Assembly: GCA_030180135.1 (NCBI GenBank)
Contig: CM058233.1
Location: 105,441,994-105,505,993, forward strand
DNA length: 64,000 nucleotides
DNA from: Orychophragmus violaceus
Lineage: Eukaryota > Streptophyta > Magnoliopsida > Brassicales > Brassicaceae
Reading direction: 5' to 3'
The number at the start of each line of letters is the position of its first letter. Positions within the stretch are counted from its first letter, which is position 1. Of the stretch, positions 35,281 to 47,941 are shown piece after piece. A program made the translations under genes and the position numbers. Below the pieces are notes generated by a model that did no database searches, was not told where the DNA came from, and saw only the letters and a program-made list of their open reading frames with translations.

Positions 35281-35782
35281 TAATAAAATATTAAAATGAT
35301 TTCATACTTATATTATTCAAATATTTGAAGCGTCAAATTATGCTTTATGTTTGAATGAAGTTTTTAACGGATAGTTCCATCAAATTTGCAAATTATATAT
35401 ACGACTACAACATGTATTTTATAAAATAATATTTTAGATAAATAAAATAACAATTAAACATATACCACATAACTTTTACAATAGTTGTTTTCACATATAT
35501 ATTTTTTCAAACTATGATCTTACGATACAACACAGATTAAAATATATAATGCGAAATCGTTATTTTAATCTCTTAATCCTTACGATATATCTCCTTCAAA
35601 TAACACATAATCCATTTAAAAAAACTAAATTGATAACTCACTGTTTATAATGTTGGTTAAACAATTATAATCAAAATTAGATTACATAATTAAAAATCTA
35701 AACTACTATTAACAAAATGAATAAAAAGTAAAATTTGTAAAGAAAATTATACCCGCACTTAGAAGTGCGGGTCAAAATCTAG
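34133..35782 (+). mobile_element. Non-autonomous Helitron with tandem 5' duplication
   Basis: Starts TCAATACTATTAAAAC after an A and ends with the classic hairpin CCCGCACTTAGAAGTGCGGG, then TCAAAATCTAG followed by T. This is diagnostic of a Helitron 3' terminus. The first about 570 bp (34133-34703) are repeated almost exactly as 34704-35280 before the unique 3' part. Both copies share CAAGAAGGTTTGCCATGG and ACCTTCATTAAGGGTAAAAC. The short open frames inside (about 70-86 codons, on both strands) are duplicated element sequence. There is no Rep or helicase coding. Confidence 0.88.
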
Positions 35783-36802
35783 TGTTTATTAAATTTGTTC
35801 CCTGTGAAGATAAACTGAGAAATTGACTTTTGATTGCCATGGGCCCCCCAATAATAGAAGTTCGTCATTTACATTTTCTTTACGTTTTAAGTTTTAACTT
35901 CTTCTTTCATATTCTTTTTGTCCAAAATATTTATGAAAAAATAATAGTTTACCTAGAAAAAATATGTGTTGTTTGCTTAAAGAAAATCTTTGTATGATGG
36001 TTTTAAAAAATGCTATGTTATTCTAAGGTGACTTAAATCAAGATATTGCAAAGAAATTTTTTTTGAGTAAGCAAAAAAATGTCATTTACAAAATATAAAA
36101 AATTTAGATAAAAAATTATTTGTTTCAATATTGTTTTCTGTTTAAGTATTTTGCAAGACGTTTCTTCTTCTAGGGTTTACTTGAGTTTACACAACATGTT
36201 ATATATATTAAACTGCGAAAATCATAATCAATTCAGAAGGGTTGAGGACAAGATTAAGAGCAGCGGTGCAATTTCTATTAAGGGTTCGAATGGTGACCGC
36301 GGTTTTAGTTGTGCGGGAAAAGCGGTTTTAGAGTGCGGTGCGGTTCTACTGCGGTACGAACGGTTTGCGGGACAAGTGCGGTTTGTATATATTAAATGGT
36401 GCTAAATAGATATTGATTGGTGAAAAATAATTTGCGGGACAAGTGCGGTTTTTAGAAAGAATTTTGATTAGTTTTAGTTTATTTTGGGTAAATTTAATTA
36501 ATTTTATATAAATTTGATTATTTTAGATCAATTTGATTCGGTTCGATAATTTTTTAATTTTGGTGAAATTCGATTACTTCAAACATTTTATTGATTATTT
36601 ATTTTTGTAATAAAACTGTTTTGTTAAAATAATATAAATATATATATTATACTGTCGTAAATATCTTTCACGAACCGACGTTATAAATCGGTTTATTACC
36701 CTATAAAAAGAACTCCTCTCTTATATCAGAAAAGTGTGTGAGACACTCAAATTTAATAAAGAAATCTCAACATTTGTTTTCTCTGGTCTTTTTATAAAGA
36801 AA

Positions 36803-36853
<51 letters not shown>

Positions 36854-37892
36854 TCATTTTACAAAATAAATTTATAACATGTTTAGATTTGTTAAATAAA
36901 AAGGTATAGTAGATTTGTTAAATAAAAAGGTATATTTTTTTACTACTCTAATTATCAAACTGTGAAGATTTTTAAAATATTTTGGTTGTGAAAGAGATTA
37001 TTTTTTGAATAAATTTGTATTAGTTTATACAGTTAGCTTACATAAAAGTTATGGATATTAAAGTTTTTATGAAGAAACTAATAAAAAGGTACATACGGCA
37101 TATGTATACAATCATACATAATTTTATATACAATTTCCAATAACGTGTGTAATTAATAAAGTAATAAACTAATACAGTTTCTATTTTTAAAAATATACAG
37201 TTTAAAAAAACACAAAAACGCATGTACCAACAAAAACCATCAAATATGGTGTGTTCAAATCAAAAGTTATAAAATAATTTATGTATACATGATATGTATG
37301 CTGCAATAATTTCCAATATATACACACACACTCCAAACGTAAATATAAGACCAAATCATAAATAATAATAATAATATAACTTTACCTCTGTTGCGGTATT
37401 GATCCGCGACCACAGGGTTATTCGTGAGGTAGACCAACAAATGCGTTTTTCAATTGTACATGAACAAAAAAAAAAAAAAATTAAGTGCGTTTTTCTACGC
37501 ATATTTACTAGATTTGTTATTGATTGGTGAAAGTTTTGAAATCCGTCCCGCTTTTTGACAAAACCGCTTTTTCATCTGTCACCAATCACTACCTAATACT
37601 CAGAAAATTTTGAGTAGCCACTAGCCAGACTAGTCCTAAATGATCACGGGGTTTACAGTCGCATAAGTACATGATTGAAAACCCAATTGGTTGACCTCTT
37701 TAAAACAAATTTGCAACCATTCATTTTCTTTTTGAAAAAAAAAAGATCGGCCTTTCATATAAGTTAAAAGTCTTTCATTTTGACTTGGTATATTCTCCTC
37801 TTCGATTTGTCTTCGACTATTTAAAACTTTGCTTTGAAAAAAAAATTGTATATATGCTAGAGATTGACGTATAGATTATATATAAATATATA
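35783..37892. other. Intergenic transposon debris
   Basis: No gene. 36010-36240 resembles 59828-60150 (CTTCTTCTAGGGTTTAC..., CAATATTGTTTTCT). At 36255-36440 and 37390-37580 there are GCGGTTTT/AAACCGC-rich stretches, typical of degenerate hAT-like elements. There is a tandem pair of AGATTTGTTAAATAAAAAGG (36885, 36912) and an (AT)n at 36806-36849. Confidence 0.45.
36806..36849. repeat. (AT)n microsatellite
   Basis: A pure alternating AT tract of about 44 bp. Confidence 0.95.
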
Positions 37893-38259
37893 GAGAAAAG
37901 TCATAAAATAGCACAAAAAACATACCTTATCATAAATATAGCACCAAGAAAAATAATTCACATTTTTAGCATTATTTTAATTACAAAGATTTTTATAGCA
38001 TTATATACTTTAGGGTTTAGGGTTAATTATTTAGGGTTTAGGGTTTATTATTTAGGGTTTAGAGTTTAATATTTAGGGTTTAGGATTTATTATTCAAGGT
38101 TAGAGTTTAATATTTAGGGTTTAGGGTTTAGTATTTAAGATTTAGGATTAGGGCTAATTTAGTGACAAAACATGTTTTTGTGCTATTTTTATGATTTTTC
38201 TTCCTTGGTGCTATATTTTTGACAAGTCATGTTTTTTGTGCTATTAATGCGATTTGCCC
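37893..38259. mobile_element. MULE-like TIR element with telomere-like core
   Basis: A perfect 9-bp target duplication AAATATATA (37884-37892, 38260-38268) bounds a 367-bp element. Its ends are long imperfect inverted repeats (left ATAGCACAAAAAACATACC..., right reversed ATAGCACAAAAAACATGAC..., both continuing to ATAGCACCAAG). A 9-bp duplication points to Mutator-like transposition. The centre (about 38009-38155) is a run of degenerate TTTAGGG repeats. No coding. Confidence 0.85.
38009..38155 (+). repeat. Interstitial telomere-like (TTTAGGG) degenerate array
   Basis: About fifteen TTTAGGGTTTAGGG-type units interrupted by TTATTA or TTAATA. They lie inside the TIR element, so they travelled with it. 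Confidence 0.9.
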
Positions 38260-38269
38260 AAATATATAT

Positions 38270-40984
38270 CAATAAATGTTCACAATACTATTAAATATGA
38301 ATCTGTATTATGTAATAACGTGTCTAGCCGATTATTTGTCTAGCTCGAGAACTTCTCCAGATAATCTTTAAATCTTGATTACATTACATTAAATCATGGA
38401 ACGCAGTTTATAGAGTGTGATAATTCCCACAAAATAACTAATAATTACTGTGAATAGATGATGCAAACAATGATCAGGAGATAGCGTGGACTATGAGCTT
38501 GCAATCACGCTTGTTATTAGATAATTGGTCTTAGAAATATTCTATAAAATTAACCCAAACTTGTAATTTGCGTTACTCAGCCATTCGTGATTGAACACAA
38601 ATTAAACTGCATATTTTGATTAAATCAAATTTATTACTTAAATCTTTATCATATTCTATATATAACATGTCTTTATCATATTCTATAGTATAATTAGTTT
38701 TCATGATTTTTATAGTATAACTTATAGAGCTTTATAAAAAGGTATCCGTCTCATGCCTTTGACAATTTTCACAATCATATATACCATTCGTGAATTTCCG
38801 GGAATATCACTATCATGAAGGTGATGTTAAAACTGATTTATATAATTATGTAATGCCATATGCGTCACGATTCAAAATAATTTTCCTCTGTAAAAAAATT
38901 ATGAGCACACAAATTTTGACGTATTTATTTGAGGAGTAATGATCTAATTGGTACGTACGGTCATAAAAAGAAGATATATATCGGTTTCATCATTGACTTG
39001 ACATATTGCAACTTTTTTTGTCTTTCATATTTTCATTCTTTTGAAATAATATTTCTCCACGGGCTGAACAATGCCCGAAATTTGAGTTTAATATGCTAAA
39101 TATCAAAGCTACTTAAGTTACTAGTCAACAACGAGACACAGATATATAATTTTTATGGAAATGAATCGGATACCTGTACTTGAACGTTTGTAATGATAAT
39201 GACATTAGCAAGTTTTCAAAATATAATTTTGGAATATCTGTAAACAGTCCAACAAAATAAGATTATCTCTGTTTACTTTCAATTTTCTGAAAGTAAACAT
39301 ATTTAGACGTACCCAGGTAATCCTGCACCATGCACGGCCTCACATGCCGTCCTGCGACCCGGGTTAAGCAAAAGGTTAATTACTTGTTCCCCTATATTAT
39401 TTCTATGTTATATCTTGTCTTTTTTCTAATAATTTTTTCAGTAAAGCAAGTCTTTGATCAAGATATTCTGAAACAGTTTTAATTATTTATTTAAAGTATA
39501 TTTATTTTTCTGATAGGCATTGGTCAAGTGACATGAGCATTTACTAATAGAGACATTCCTTAATTTTAAAGTCACTGAATTAAATTACATTTTCCTCTGC
39601 ACTTGATTTATCTATAGTTTTAGTACTTTTCCTCTATTGATATGTAAAAAAGTTCTCATACGAAATAAATAATTAACTATAATTTTTTTTGATTAACTTA
39701 TGACATGTTGAACTTGGATCCAACATTTGGAGTCGTTGCATGCAACAAAGTAAATATTAGTAATAAAATAGTATACGTTTGGATTTTGACAATAGAAATT
39801 TTTATATGTTTGGAATCAGTTCAAGAACAACTTGCTCTGAAAAGTTGTGGAGGGGAATAGAGATTTATTTTGAAACCAGAAACAAACTAACTCTGCTTGG
39901 CTGCAAATACAATTTATATGAATTGATGCATAAAAAGATCTTCGTTGTCTATATAAGTTTTAGTCAAAATATAGTAGAGTTATATCTTAATTAACAATGG
40001 CAAACAAAAAAACAATGCAAACACTCGTATATTTGAAACTTTTCATGTATTTATTATCTAAAAGACGTATTTTCTAGATATCTAATATAATTTTGTATCT
40101 TACCAGAAAAAGTTCAATTATAATTTTCTCTATGATTATTGAAATTAATATTCAACAACTAGATTAGTATTTTATAATTATGTTTGACTTTCGAAGAGGT
40201 TCGTAGTCTAGTCTTTTTCAACTATAAGTATATTCTATTAAAAATGTTATTTATAAAATCTAAAAATATAAGCTAGCATCAGGTATAAAGTTTATTTTAT
40301 AAAATAAGTAAGTCAGGCTAGGAAAATTATTAATAAACTTTTTTTTTAGTAATAAGCTTTTAGACACTGCTTTTTCTTTCAAAACATTTGTTTTCTTTGC
40401 CATTTTTCATAATTGGATTAGCCAAAAATATATAACTATCAACAATGATTTTTCTACAAGTTCACTACCTTGCCATTGTTACGATATCCTCATCTTTAAT
40501 AGGAAAAGAAGTCTACTGGTGTCTAAATCTAAATTTTACTTTTGTGATCAATTCGTTTTCAATTTGTCATATGTTGAAAACAAAATTTACCTTTTTCTGT
40601 TTAAAATGTATACATTCATATGATTCATGAATAATGTTTCACTGTTAGAAAAAAAAAAAAATCTCTTAGATATTGGGGACAAGTGCATATCTTTTTGTTT
40701 TCGTTAATTCCTAAAAACATAGTATTTGACTAGGGAGGGATTTACATAAACTTTTATGGAAAATATCTTTTATGTCAAAATTAGCAGGCGATTATGTCCA
40801 TAAAACTTTAACCAATTGATATCTAAAGCTGACAACTCTTTTCAACGGTCTTGTCAGTGAAGAAAACAGGGGCTTTGAATTATTGTAGGGTTTTCATTAG
40901 TTGTAGTCTTTTTATCCAACGTTATTTTTAATTTATTCTGAATTTCTGATCTGGTATTTATTTTTGAAAAGCAATATATATTTC
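38270..40984. other. AT-rich intergenic region
   Basis: No gene, RNA or bounded element recognised. Short open frames (39779-39994, 40445-40630) are AT-rich and without domains. Confidence 0.5.
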
Positions 40985-41370
40985 TAGGTTTGGGACTTTG
41001 GTTCTTCAGGTTTCGGTTCGATTTTTCTTTTTTTTTAGTTTTTTATTTTTTTCACCGAATTCGGTTAATTTTGGGTATATTCGGTTATTTGGTACTGTTC
41101 AGTTCGGGTAATTGCGGTTAATTCGGTTGATTTTGGGTATATTCGGTTATTTCGGTTCAGTTCGGTTCGGTTTTATTCGAAAATTTTAATATTTTTGGTT
41201 AAAAATGGTTTATTTTGGTTTATAAAAAAAACTTCGGTTAACCGAACGGTTCGTCGAACCGAACCAAACCGAACCGAAAACCGAATATAATTTTAAAAGC
41301 CACCGAACTAACCGAACTAAATTAACCGAACCGAACCAAAAAAATTTCGGTTCGGTTAAAAGTCCTAGGG
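40985..41370. mobile_element. CGGTT/AACCG-rich inverted-repeat element
   Basis: The left half is built of TTCGGTT units and the right half of AACCGAA units, so the whole can fold into a long imperfect hairpin. The ends resemble each other inverted (CTAGGTTTGGGACTTT... against CCTAGGACTTTTAACCG). There is no coding. It is probably a TIR element filled with hexamer-like repeats. Boundaries are approximate. Confidence 0.55.
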
Positions 41371-43031
41371 CTATATACTCCTCTCCCAAAACCTCCTGAA
41401 ACCTTTGGAATTACTAAATTAGTTGATTGAAAAACATAACAAGAGTCCATCTTTTTTTCTTCTAAAAAAACAAACTAGAAAAGAAAAAAGTTATGTTGCT
41501 TGCAGAAATTATATCGATTTAGGGTTTGAATGATAACATTGGTGATTGCGAACTAATTTAAATGTAGATGAAATCATTATATTTTTGGGGCGGATTGTTT
41601 GTTCGCTGCGGACCAAATTTGTTTGTTAATAAAATTGGTCCGTATTTAGTCCGCAATAGACTATTTCTTATTATTCGCACTATTTTAAAATAGTTAATAC
41701 GAATGGTAAATAAAAACGATATTGACCGTTTGTGAACTATCCGCATCAACCGCTGCTAACATTGGAACGTTTAGTATCCCTTTGGAGATTCTAACGCCGT
41801 AAATTGGCATTGGATGCCGAGCCGGCTGTTAATGAGAGGCGAGGAGATGAAGAACAACGTGGTGGTGGGACTTGTGGGGGTCTTCACCTAATCCAACGGC
41901 ACCGTTACCTGTTTACAGAAGACGAATCTGATATAATGGCTTTAAGGATCTGTCATTTTACATAGATGACATACACAAACTTCCAATCATTCCTAGCCAC
42001 GTGTACTGTCTACTTACAAAATACTAATTGCTACTGCAACTGCTTTCTCTGTTTCGGATAAAATGTAAATCCACTGAATCTTGTCATGTGTGAACCACTT
42101 GTCGGATAAACTGTTTTCACTTTTTGCTCGGTCGAAATAGTATTTTAGGCTTTGAGCATCGCGAATATGCTTCTACTATTTGTTTTTACTGTTAACAATT
42201 CACATGCGAGTCGCATTATGATTCTAAATGGTATCGTTCTACATAAACTGTGGCTATATAAATGGTAACAAAAAAGTTTCAATCCCGAAAATATTTTTCC
42301 ATCTAATACAATTCAAGAATGTATCACCAAGATTCATAGTCATAATGTTGCATTCAAATTCGAGAACCATGTGATTATGTGACTATTTGTTTTTGTCTTT
42401 TCATTATATATGTATGAGAGTAAAGGCCAAGGATGGATAAGAAGAAACAAGCCAGATTTAGAGAACATGGCTCATTGAGATGATGAAAGACGTAATTAGA
42501 CAGAAAATATTAGAAAAATATAAGCCCTTTTCTCCCATATTCTTTTGGCTTTATGAAAAAGACCATTACATATGATGATATGAAATATGTTTAAAACCTT
42601 AACTTTTTTTATATTTTTCTAGACAAGCAAATATGTCGTATTATGTATGAGTGGGTGTGTATGTCGCAACATCTACAAGTATTCATATATAATATATATA
42701 GTTCTAGTTTATACTTTGTTTCCTTTTTATAATCTTTAAATTATTTAACAGGAGTCCAATAGTATGTTGACATATTCACAATTGATATATTTTATTTGGT
42801 CGCCTCACAATTGATACATATACCTTCTCCCATTACTTAAAAGTTTTATGAACCATATGTCATGTATCATAATGATTTATATCAATATAATTAAAATATA
42901 GCATTATGTAGATTTAAATTAACCAGCAGCAAAGTTAGACTCTCTTTTTGGTCCACAACTAGTAATAAAGATTGGACTAACTAATAATACAAAACATAGA
43001 ATAGATAATTAATTACACATGGTAATAAACA
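41371..43031. other. Intergenic, nothing firm
   Basis: Around 41585-41755 there are GCGGACC/GGTCCGC motifs suggestive of another degenerate TIR element. The rest is AT-rich with no gene. Confidence 0.4.
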
Positions 43032-43044
43032 AACTTGTAAGTTT

Positions 43045-43897
43045 TTTTTTGTCAACAGAAATTGGATTTATATGGGCCGCGGTATATTCAAGTGGGCCGA
43101 TACCCTACAACGATGAAAATATCAAGAAACGCGGTTTAACAAATAGGCATCCAAATGCCACGTGTCGACACGAACGCAGACACGACATGCAACACGCATC
43201 CCTCTTCTAACGAACCGCCGGAAAACGCCGAGCAACCGTGGAGGAAGACAAGCCAGACATCACCGGACCCATTCACCGTCGCGACTAAAGACCCCTTGTA
43301 GATCGAAGCTTCCGAGACTACCAACTCAACTCACCTGCACCAAAAGAACAAACAGTCGCTACCACATCGCCGAAGACCACCGAGGCCATGGAGACGCCGT
43401 CGTCGTAAGATCCGAAGACCTAACAGATGCCACCAGATGCGTGTCCTCTAACGCGGAAGCGCGAATGCGATATTAATCCAGACAGCACGGAGGAGCCGAA
43501 GAAGAGCAGAGAACAAACCAGAGAGAGTCGGCGAAAGGAGAAAAGAAGCCCGATCCCGAGCAAGAGAACCATGAGATCCTGGCTAAATCCGAATAATCAG
43601 AAAGAAAAAGCAGCCTATGAAAACGATTCCTGGGTTTATTGAAAACAAACAGGAAAGATACACCGGAAGCTAGACCGAGCAAAGAACAAAACACAAATCG
43701 ATCGGCTCGAAGTAAAACAAGATGGGGAAAAATATTTCAAACTCAATCGGATAAAGAAGAAAATCGGGAGAAGAAATCAGAAAAAAACCCCATCGCCGGA
43801 TCAACTCTTACCTTCTGAAAAATTAAATCGGAGAAAAAGGTCGAAAAGTTGCCGGCGAAGTGGTGAGAGAACTAACTCTTTCTAGAAGAAGAGAGAG
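43045..43897 (-). mobile_element. Sadhu-like poly(A) retroposon (853 bp)
   Basis: Target duplication AACTTGTAAGTTT (43032-43044, 43898-43910). The tail is at the left, where the minus strand ends CTGTTGAC-A(n). The element is markedly more GC-rich than its surroundings, and starts on the minus strand with CT-rich sequence like a 5' UTR. There is no long ORF and no RT. A 27-bp block around GATGGGGTTTTTTTCTGATT is shared with the element at 44370-45207. Size, tail and lack of coding fit Sadhu-type non-autonomous retroposons. That assignment is inference. Confidence 0.75.
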
Positions 43898-44020
43898 AAC
43901 TTGTAAGTTTGAGAGTCCAATTTTAACGGCTAACAAAAAAAAAATATACTAGTTAGAAATATACAGACAGACTTGTTAAACACAGTTAATATATTGGTTT
44001 TCTTTTGTTGGAATTTACGA

Positions 44021-44067
44021 AAAACGACTGCATGTTTTTTTTTTTGCCAACAAAACGACTGCATGTT
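44021..44067 (-). mobile_element. Micro-insertion: 15 bp in a 16-bp duplication
   Basis: AAAACGACTGCATGTT occurs at 44021-44036 and 44052-44067. Between them is a T-run plus GCCAAC, reading GTTGGC-A(9) on the minus strand. Confidence 0.8.
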
Positions 44068-44369
44068 GTTGATAAGTTACAACTATTCTGATAAAGATAG
44101 AACTGGAAACTGGTGTGTTCAAATATTAAGCCGATCAAGTTAGTGAGAAAGTAATTAGGTGATATATTAAATATTTCAATCTAACGTTACATGTAATTCT
44201 TGTGAAACACGTTATCAAATTATTTTTACCTCTTTACCAACTTATTTATCGGTCAACTAGGAAGACATTTATCTATATATATTTATAATCATATATATTG
44301 TAATTCTCAAAATTACAAAGCTGCGTGACAGTAAGAAGATAAGATAACGAAACAGACCAAGAACATGAG

Positions 44370-45207
44370 CTTCTCTCTTCGTCTAGAGAGAGAAAGCTTC
44401 TCTCCGATGGCCACCGCCTCCTTCTTCTCTCAATCGATCCTTCAGAAGGACGGATGCTAATCGGAGATGGGGTTTTTTTCTGATTTCCCTCTTCCTCTTC
44501 ACTTTCAATTCTTTGTGAGTGAAATCTTTTTTCCCCAACTAGTTTTGCTTCGATCGAGTTGCATGTTCTTCAATTTCGTTGTTCTTCCTCTTGCTCTCCG
44601 ATCGATTTTCTGGGTTTGAATAAGGTTCCGGCTCCGCTTACCGGATGGCTCCCTTATGAGCGGCTCCCTTATGAGCCTTTCCGATTAACATCGGAATTTC
44701 ACGATCTCCGTCCCGTTCATCTTCCCGTTGCGATTCCTGTTGTTCTTCGCCTTCTTCTCGGAGGCTTCATGAGCTCGGAGTAATATCTCTGTCGCTATAT
44801 CCCGCTTAAGGCTTGGGAGTTAATGGCCAAATCATCGAGTATTTGGCCGGCGGTGGAGCTTCCCTGCCATGGTGTTTTCCGGTCGGTTGGATTGAAGTTG
44901 TTTTCCTTTTTGATGCAGGTTCTCCGGCGGTATCTCCTTTGGATTGGTGGATCGGCGACACGGGTATCTTTTGAAAACGGAGCGTTGGCGTTGGCGTTGC
45001 TTCCCGGCGGTCTTCAGATTTCGCTTGAGCGGTGGTTGCATGCCGGCGACATTCTTATGTGTCCACGTGTCCTTCTCGACTCTATCTTCTTCGGTTGGGC
45101 CGCGTGTTGGGCTTTATTTCCTCTGTTTTGGTCTGAACTTGTAATATATGTGTTGTATTTTGCCCTTAATGGGCTAATGAAAAGCCTCAGTTGACAAAAA
45201 AAAAAAG
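44370..45207 (+). mobile_element. Sadhu-like poly(A) retroposon, + strand
   Basis: GC-rich, CT-rich at the 5' end and ending CTCAGTTGAC-A(11). It is related to the minus-strand element at 43045-43897 by a shared block near 44464-44485. Open frames on both strands (up to 123 codons, 44823-45194) have no recognisable domain. I found no clear target duplication, so the 5' boundary is approximate. Confidence 0.6.
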
Positions 45208-45247
45208 TAATCAAAAAGTCAACACCGAACAAGCTAGTGGGCGGTCA

Positions 45248-45288
45248 ACCAAGGAGACTTTTTTTTTTTTTTGTCAAAACCAAGGAGA
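45248..45288 (-). mobile_element. Micro-insertion: 19 bp in an 11-bp duplication
   Basis: AACCAAGGAGA occurs at 45248-45258 and 45278-45288, around a T-run plus GTCAA. The minus strand reads TTGAC-A(n), the LINE-type terminus. Confidence 0.65.
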
Positions 45289-45292
45289 GTAA

Positions 45293-45560
45293 GAGCATGC
45301 ACAACCTTAAACCCCAAGGGGGTTCTTAAAATTTTTTTTTATTATTATTTATTTTTATTTTTTTGGAAAGTAAAAAAAAAAAAAAAAGAAGGAACGAATA
45401 GAATCATGACACGTGACATGAACAGTGCTAGAACCGATCCTTAGCTAAGGATTTTTAGAGCCCGGGTTCTTAACTATTTGGTGGGACCCACGTGGGACTC
45501 ACATTTTTTTAATATATTTTTGCCTAAGAAACCGCACCCGGAACTTGGTTGTACATGGTC
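45293..45560. mobile_element. Tourist-like MITE 3
   Basis: TAA target duplication (45290-45292, 45561-45563) and inverted ends GAGCATGCACAACC / GACCATGTACAACC. It contains GACCCACGTGGGACTC and GACACGTGACATG. Non-coding. Confidence 0.82.
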
Positions 45561-45567
45561 TAACTTA

Positions 45568-45755
45568 GAGCATACACATCAAAGAACCTCTCATGGGGTT
45601 CTTAAAAAAAATTTTTTTGGGAAAAGTGTAAAAAAAAAAAATCGAAAAAAAATAAACGAATGACATGCTACCACGTGTCATGAACAGTGTAAGAACCGGT
45701 TCTTAAATAAGGATTTTTAGAACCCCACCCTTAAGAACCATGGATGGACATGATC
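45568..45755. mobile_element. Tourist-like MITE 4
   Basis: TTA target duplication (45565-45567, 45756-45758) and inverted ends GAGCATACACATC / GATCATGTCCATCC. It is a shorter relative of MITE 3, starting 7 bp after it, and contains CTACCACGTGTCATG. Confidence 0.78.
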
Positions 45756-46207
45756 TTACAATTAAATGCGACGAAAGTGAAATAGAGTGTGAAAATCTTT
45801 TTTTATAATTGATTAAAAGAGACGTAAAATGAATTCGCACACATGATTGCTAATTATTTATAACAAAATTAAAAAAAAATCATACAGATGTAAAATTAAA
45901 TTATTAGAAATATATATTTTCTGTAAATTAGTAAAGAGAAAATTTTAAACTTAGAGAAATCAATGTTAGAAAAAATCTGAGCTACCAAAACCTCTTGGCA
46001 TATGTAAAATATCATTAATATTAGTTGAGTCGAGATGAACTTTTTCCGTACGTACCGTACTAATTACGACTCTTAAGGACAATAGTAATAGTTTACTAGT
46101 ACTAATAACATTTGGAATTATAATTTCCAGAGGGTTGGTGACATTTGGACCATTGTGTCTTTTGGTCAGCCAATCCACACACATAGATTAAATACATGTG
46201 GATCCAC

Positions 46208-46266
46208 ATATATAAGCACATATACATGATGTCAAAAAAAAAAAAAATATATAAGCACATATACAT
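46208..46266 (+). mobile_element. Micro-insertion: 19 bp in a 20-bp duplication
   Basis: ATATATAAGCACATATACAT occurs at 46208-46227 and 46247-46266 around GATGTC-A(13). Confidence 0.8.
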
Positions 46267-46922
46267 ATCACTATACACATGCATCGATGTGCATGTTCAT
46301 TAAAATTTCTCTCTTGCAAAGAAACCAAATTGTGGAAGTAACTCTTGTGGTGCTGGCTTTCATCATTTGACAATGATCCATAGCTTTGATAATAAATATA
46401 GTGGCTGTTATTTTTTTAAACTAAATATCATCGGTTGATTTAGTTAAGATTTAGTAACTAAAAATAATTCAATAGTAGCTTTCAAGTTGCATCATCTTGG
46501 ATCTTAAATAACTCCATCACAAGGACATGTAACGAGTTTCCTCATGCCGTGTCTCACGCAGCAAGTTGCAACTCCTCGGCACGCACACATACTAGAAGCA
46601 TAACAGTAGAGTTTCTTTATAAAAAAAAATGAAAACTATCTGAGCCAACATCAAACCATTAGATACGTTAATTATCTGTTTCTGAGCCAACATCCATGAA
46701 CTATTTATGTTGCCAAACACACATGAAACAACATAAAATTGAAAACATTACACCAACTGAAAAGCACTTCAATAAAAAAAAGGAGTAAAAGTAAAACTCA
46801 ACATGGTACACTCCTAAAACACTGCATGTATAAGTCTTCTTAGAGTTACTTTGGGTTTTAACAAATTTCTTCTAGAAGAACTCTTGAGATTAAACATGCA
46901 GCTAACCAAATATATGTTTTAT

Positions 46923-46971
46923 AAACATTATATGTATGATTAGCACCAAAAAAAAAAACATTATATGTATG
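46923..46971 (+). mobile_element. Micro-insertion: 17 bp in a 16-bp duplication
   Basis: AAACATTATATGTATG occurs at 46923-46938 and 46956-46971 around ATTAGCACC-A(8). Confidence 0.78.
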
Positions 46972-47168
46972 TGTCATCATTTTCGCAAAATTTAGTTAGG
47001 ATATTATATATCTGATGTATTTTCTTTTTGTAAACTGTGTATATGACGTTATATTTTGTAAAATAATATGATGGTCCCGTCCCGCATTTGCTTTGCTAAA
47101 CCAAAAGGTAACACTTAATGGTTCTAGAAGAAATAAATGGTTTTGAAGTCTGATAATAAGTATAAAAT

Positions 47169-47206
<38 letters not shown>

Positions 47207-47924
47207 TGAAATAATACATATTTTCATATTTTAAAATGACACAAACAGAGTTTTTATGAATGAATTTTCCGAAAGATCGACACGTGAACATGTGGCATGT
47301 ACGGATAAAGAAATAACGATATTTTGAGAAAATGAAAAAGAAAAAAAAAAACAGCGAAGGACCTAACATATTCATCTATATAATTCACAAGGGCACTAGA
47401 CACAAAGGGACAACTCTACTTAGAATACAGTTTGGCACTACCACTAGACCTAATTTTCTTCGTTTTCTAGTAATTATTATATACAGCTTTATCATTTTTA
47501 GCTAGTTTATGTTACATTTATTTATTTTTATTTTACATTTTAATGTTAGGTTTTAGTTATTTTAATCTTAGTGATAAGTGTGGTATCATGCATGTGTTTT
47601 CTTTCTGAGTTTATTAGGTGGCCATGCCTGTGCATCTGCTTATCCACACCCCACTTTCTCTATTCACATTTTATCAAATATTATAACCTTTTAAAAAAAA
47701 ATATTATAACCTTTATTTCCTTTTTTGCCTAACTATCTCCTTTTATCTAATTTTGCACAAATATAATATGGTGAGTTGAAGACATATCACTAAATTTGTT
47801 AGTTTATCATGATCTGTGCTGACAAATATAAAGAGTAAATGACAACTAAAAAAAATCTTGAGTTCGTACTTTGCAATACGTTAATGCGTTGTATATGGGT
47901 AACGATCCAAATATATGTCAAATC
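46972..47924. other. AT-rich intergenic region
   Basis: No gene. It contains a (TA)n tract at about 47174-47201 and a small duplication: AATATTATAACCTT at 47677-47690 and 47700-47713 around TTA(7), the shortest micro-insertion candidate. Confidence 0.5.
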
Positions 47925-47941
47925 GGTGATTTTCTTTAGTT

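Noticed and set aside
38009..38155. Relic of an ancient telomere or chromosome fusion
   Set aside because: The repeats are bounded by long inverted repeats and a 9-bp target duplication, so they arrived within a transposable element.
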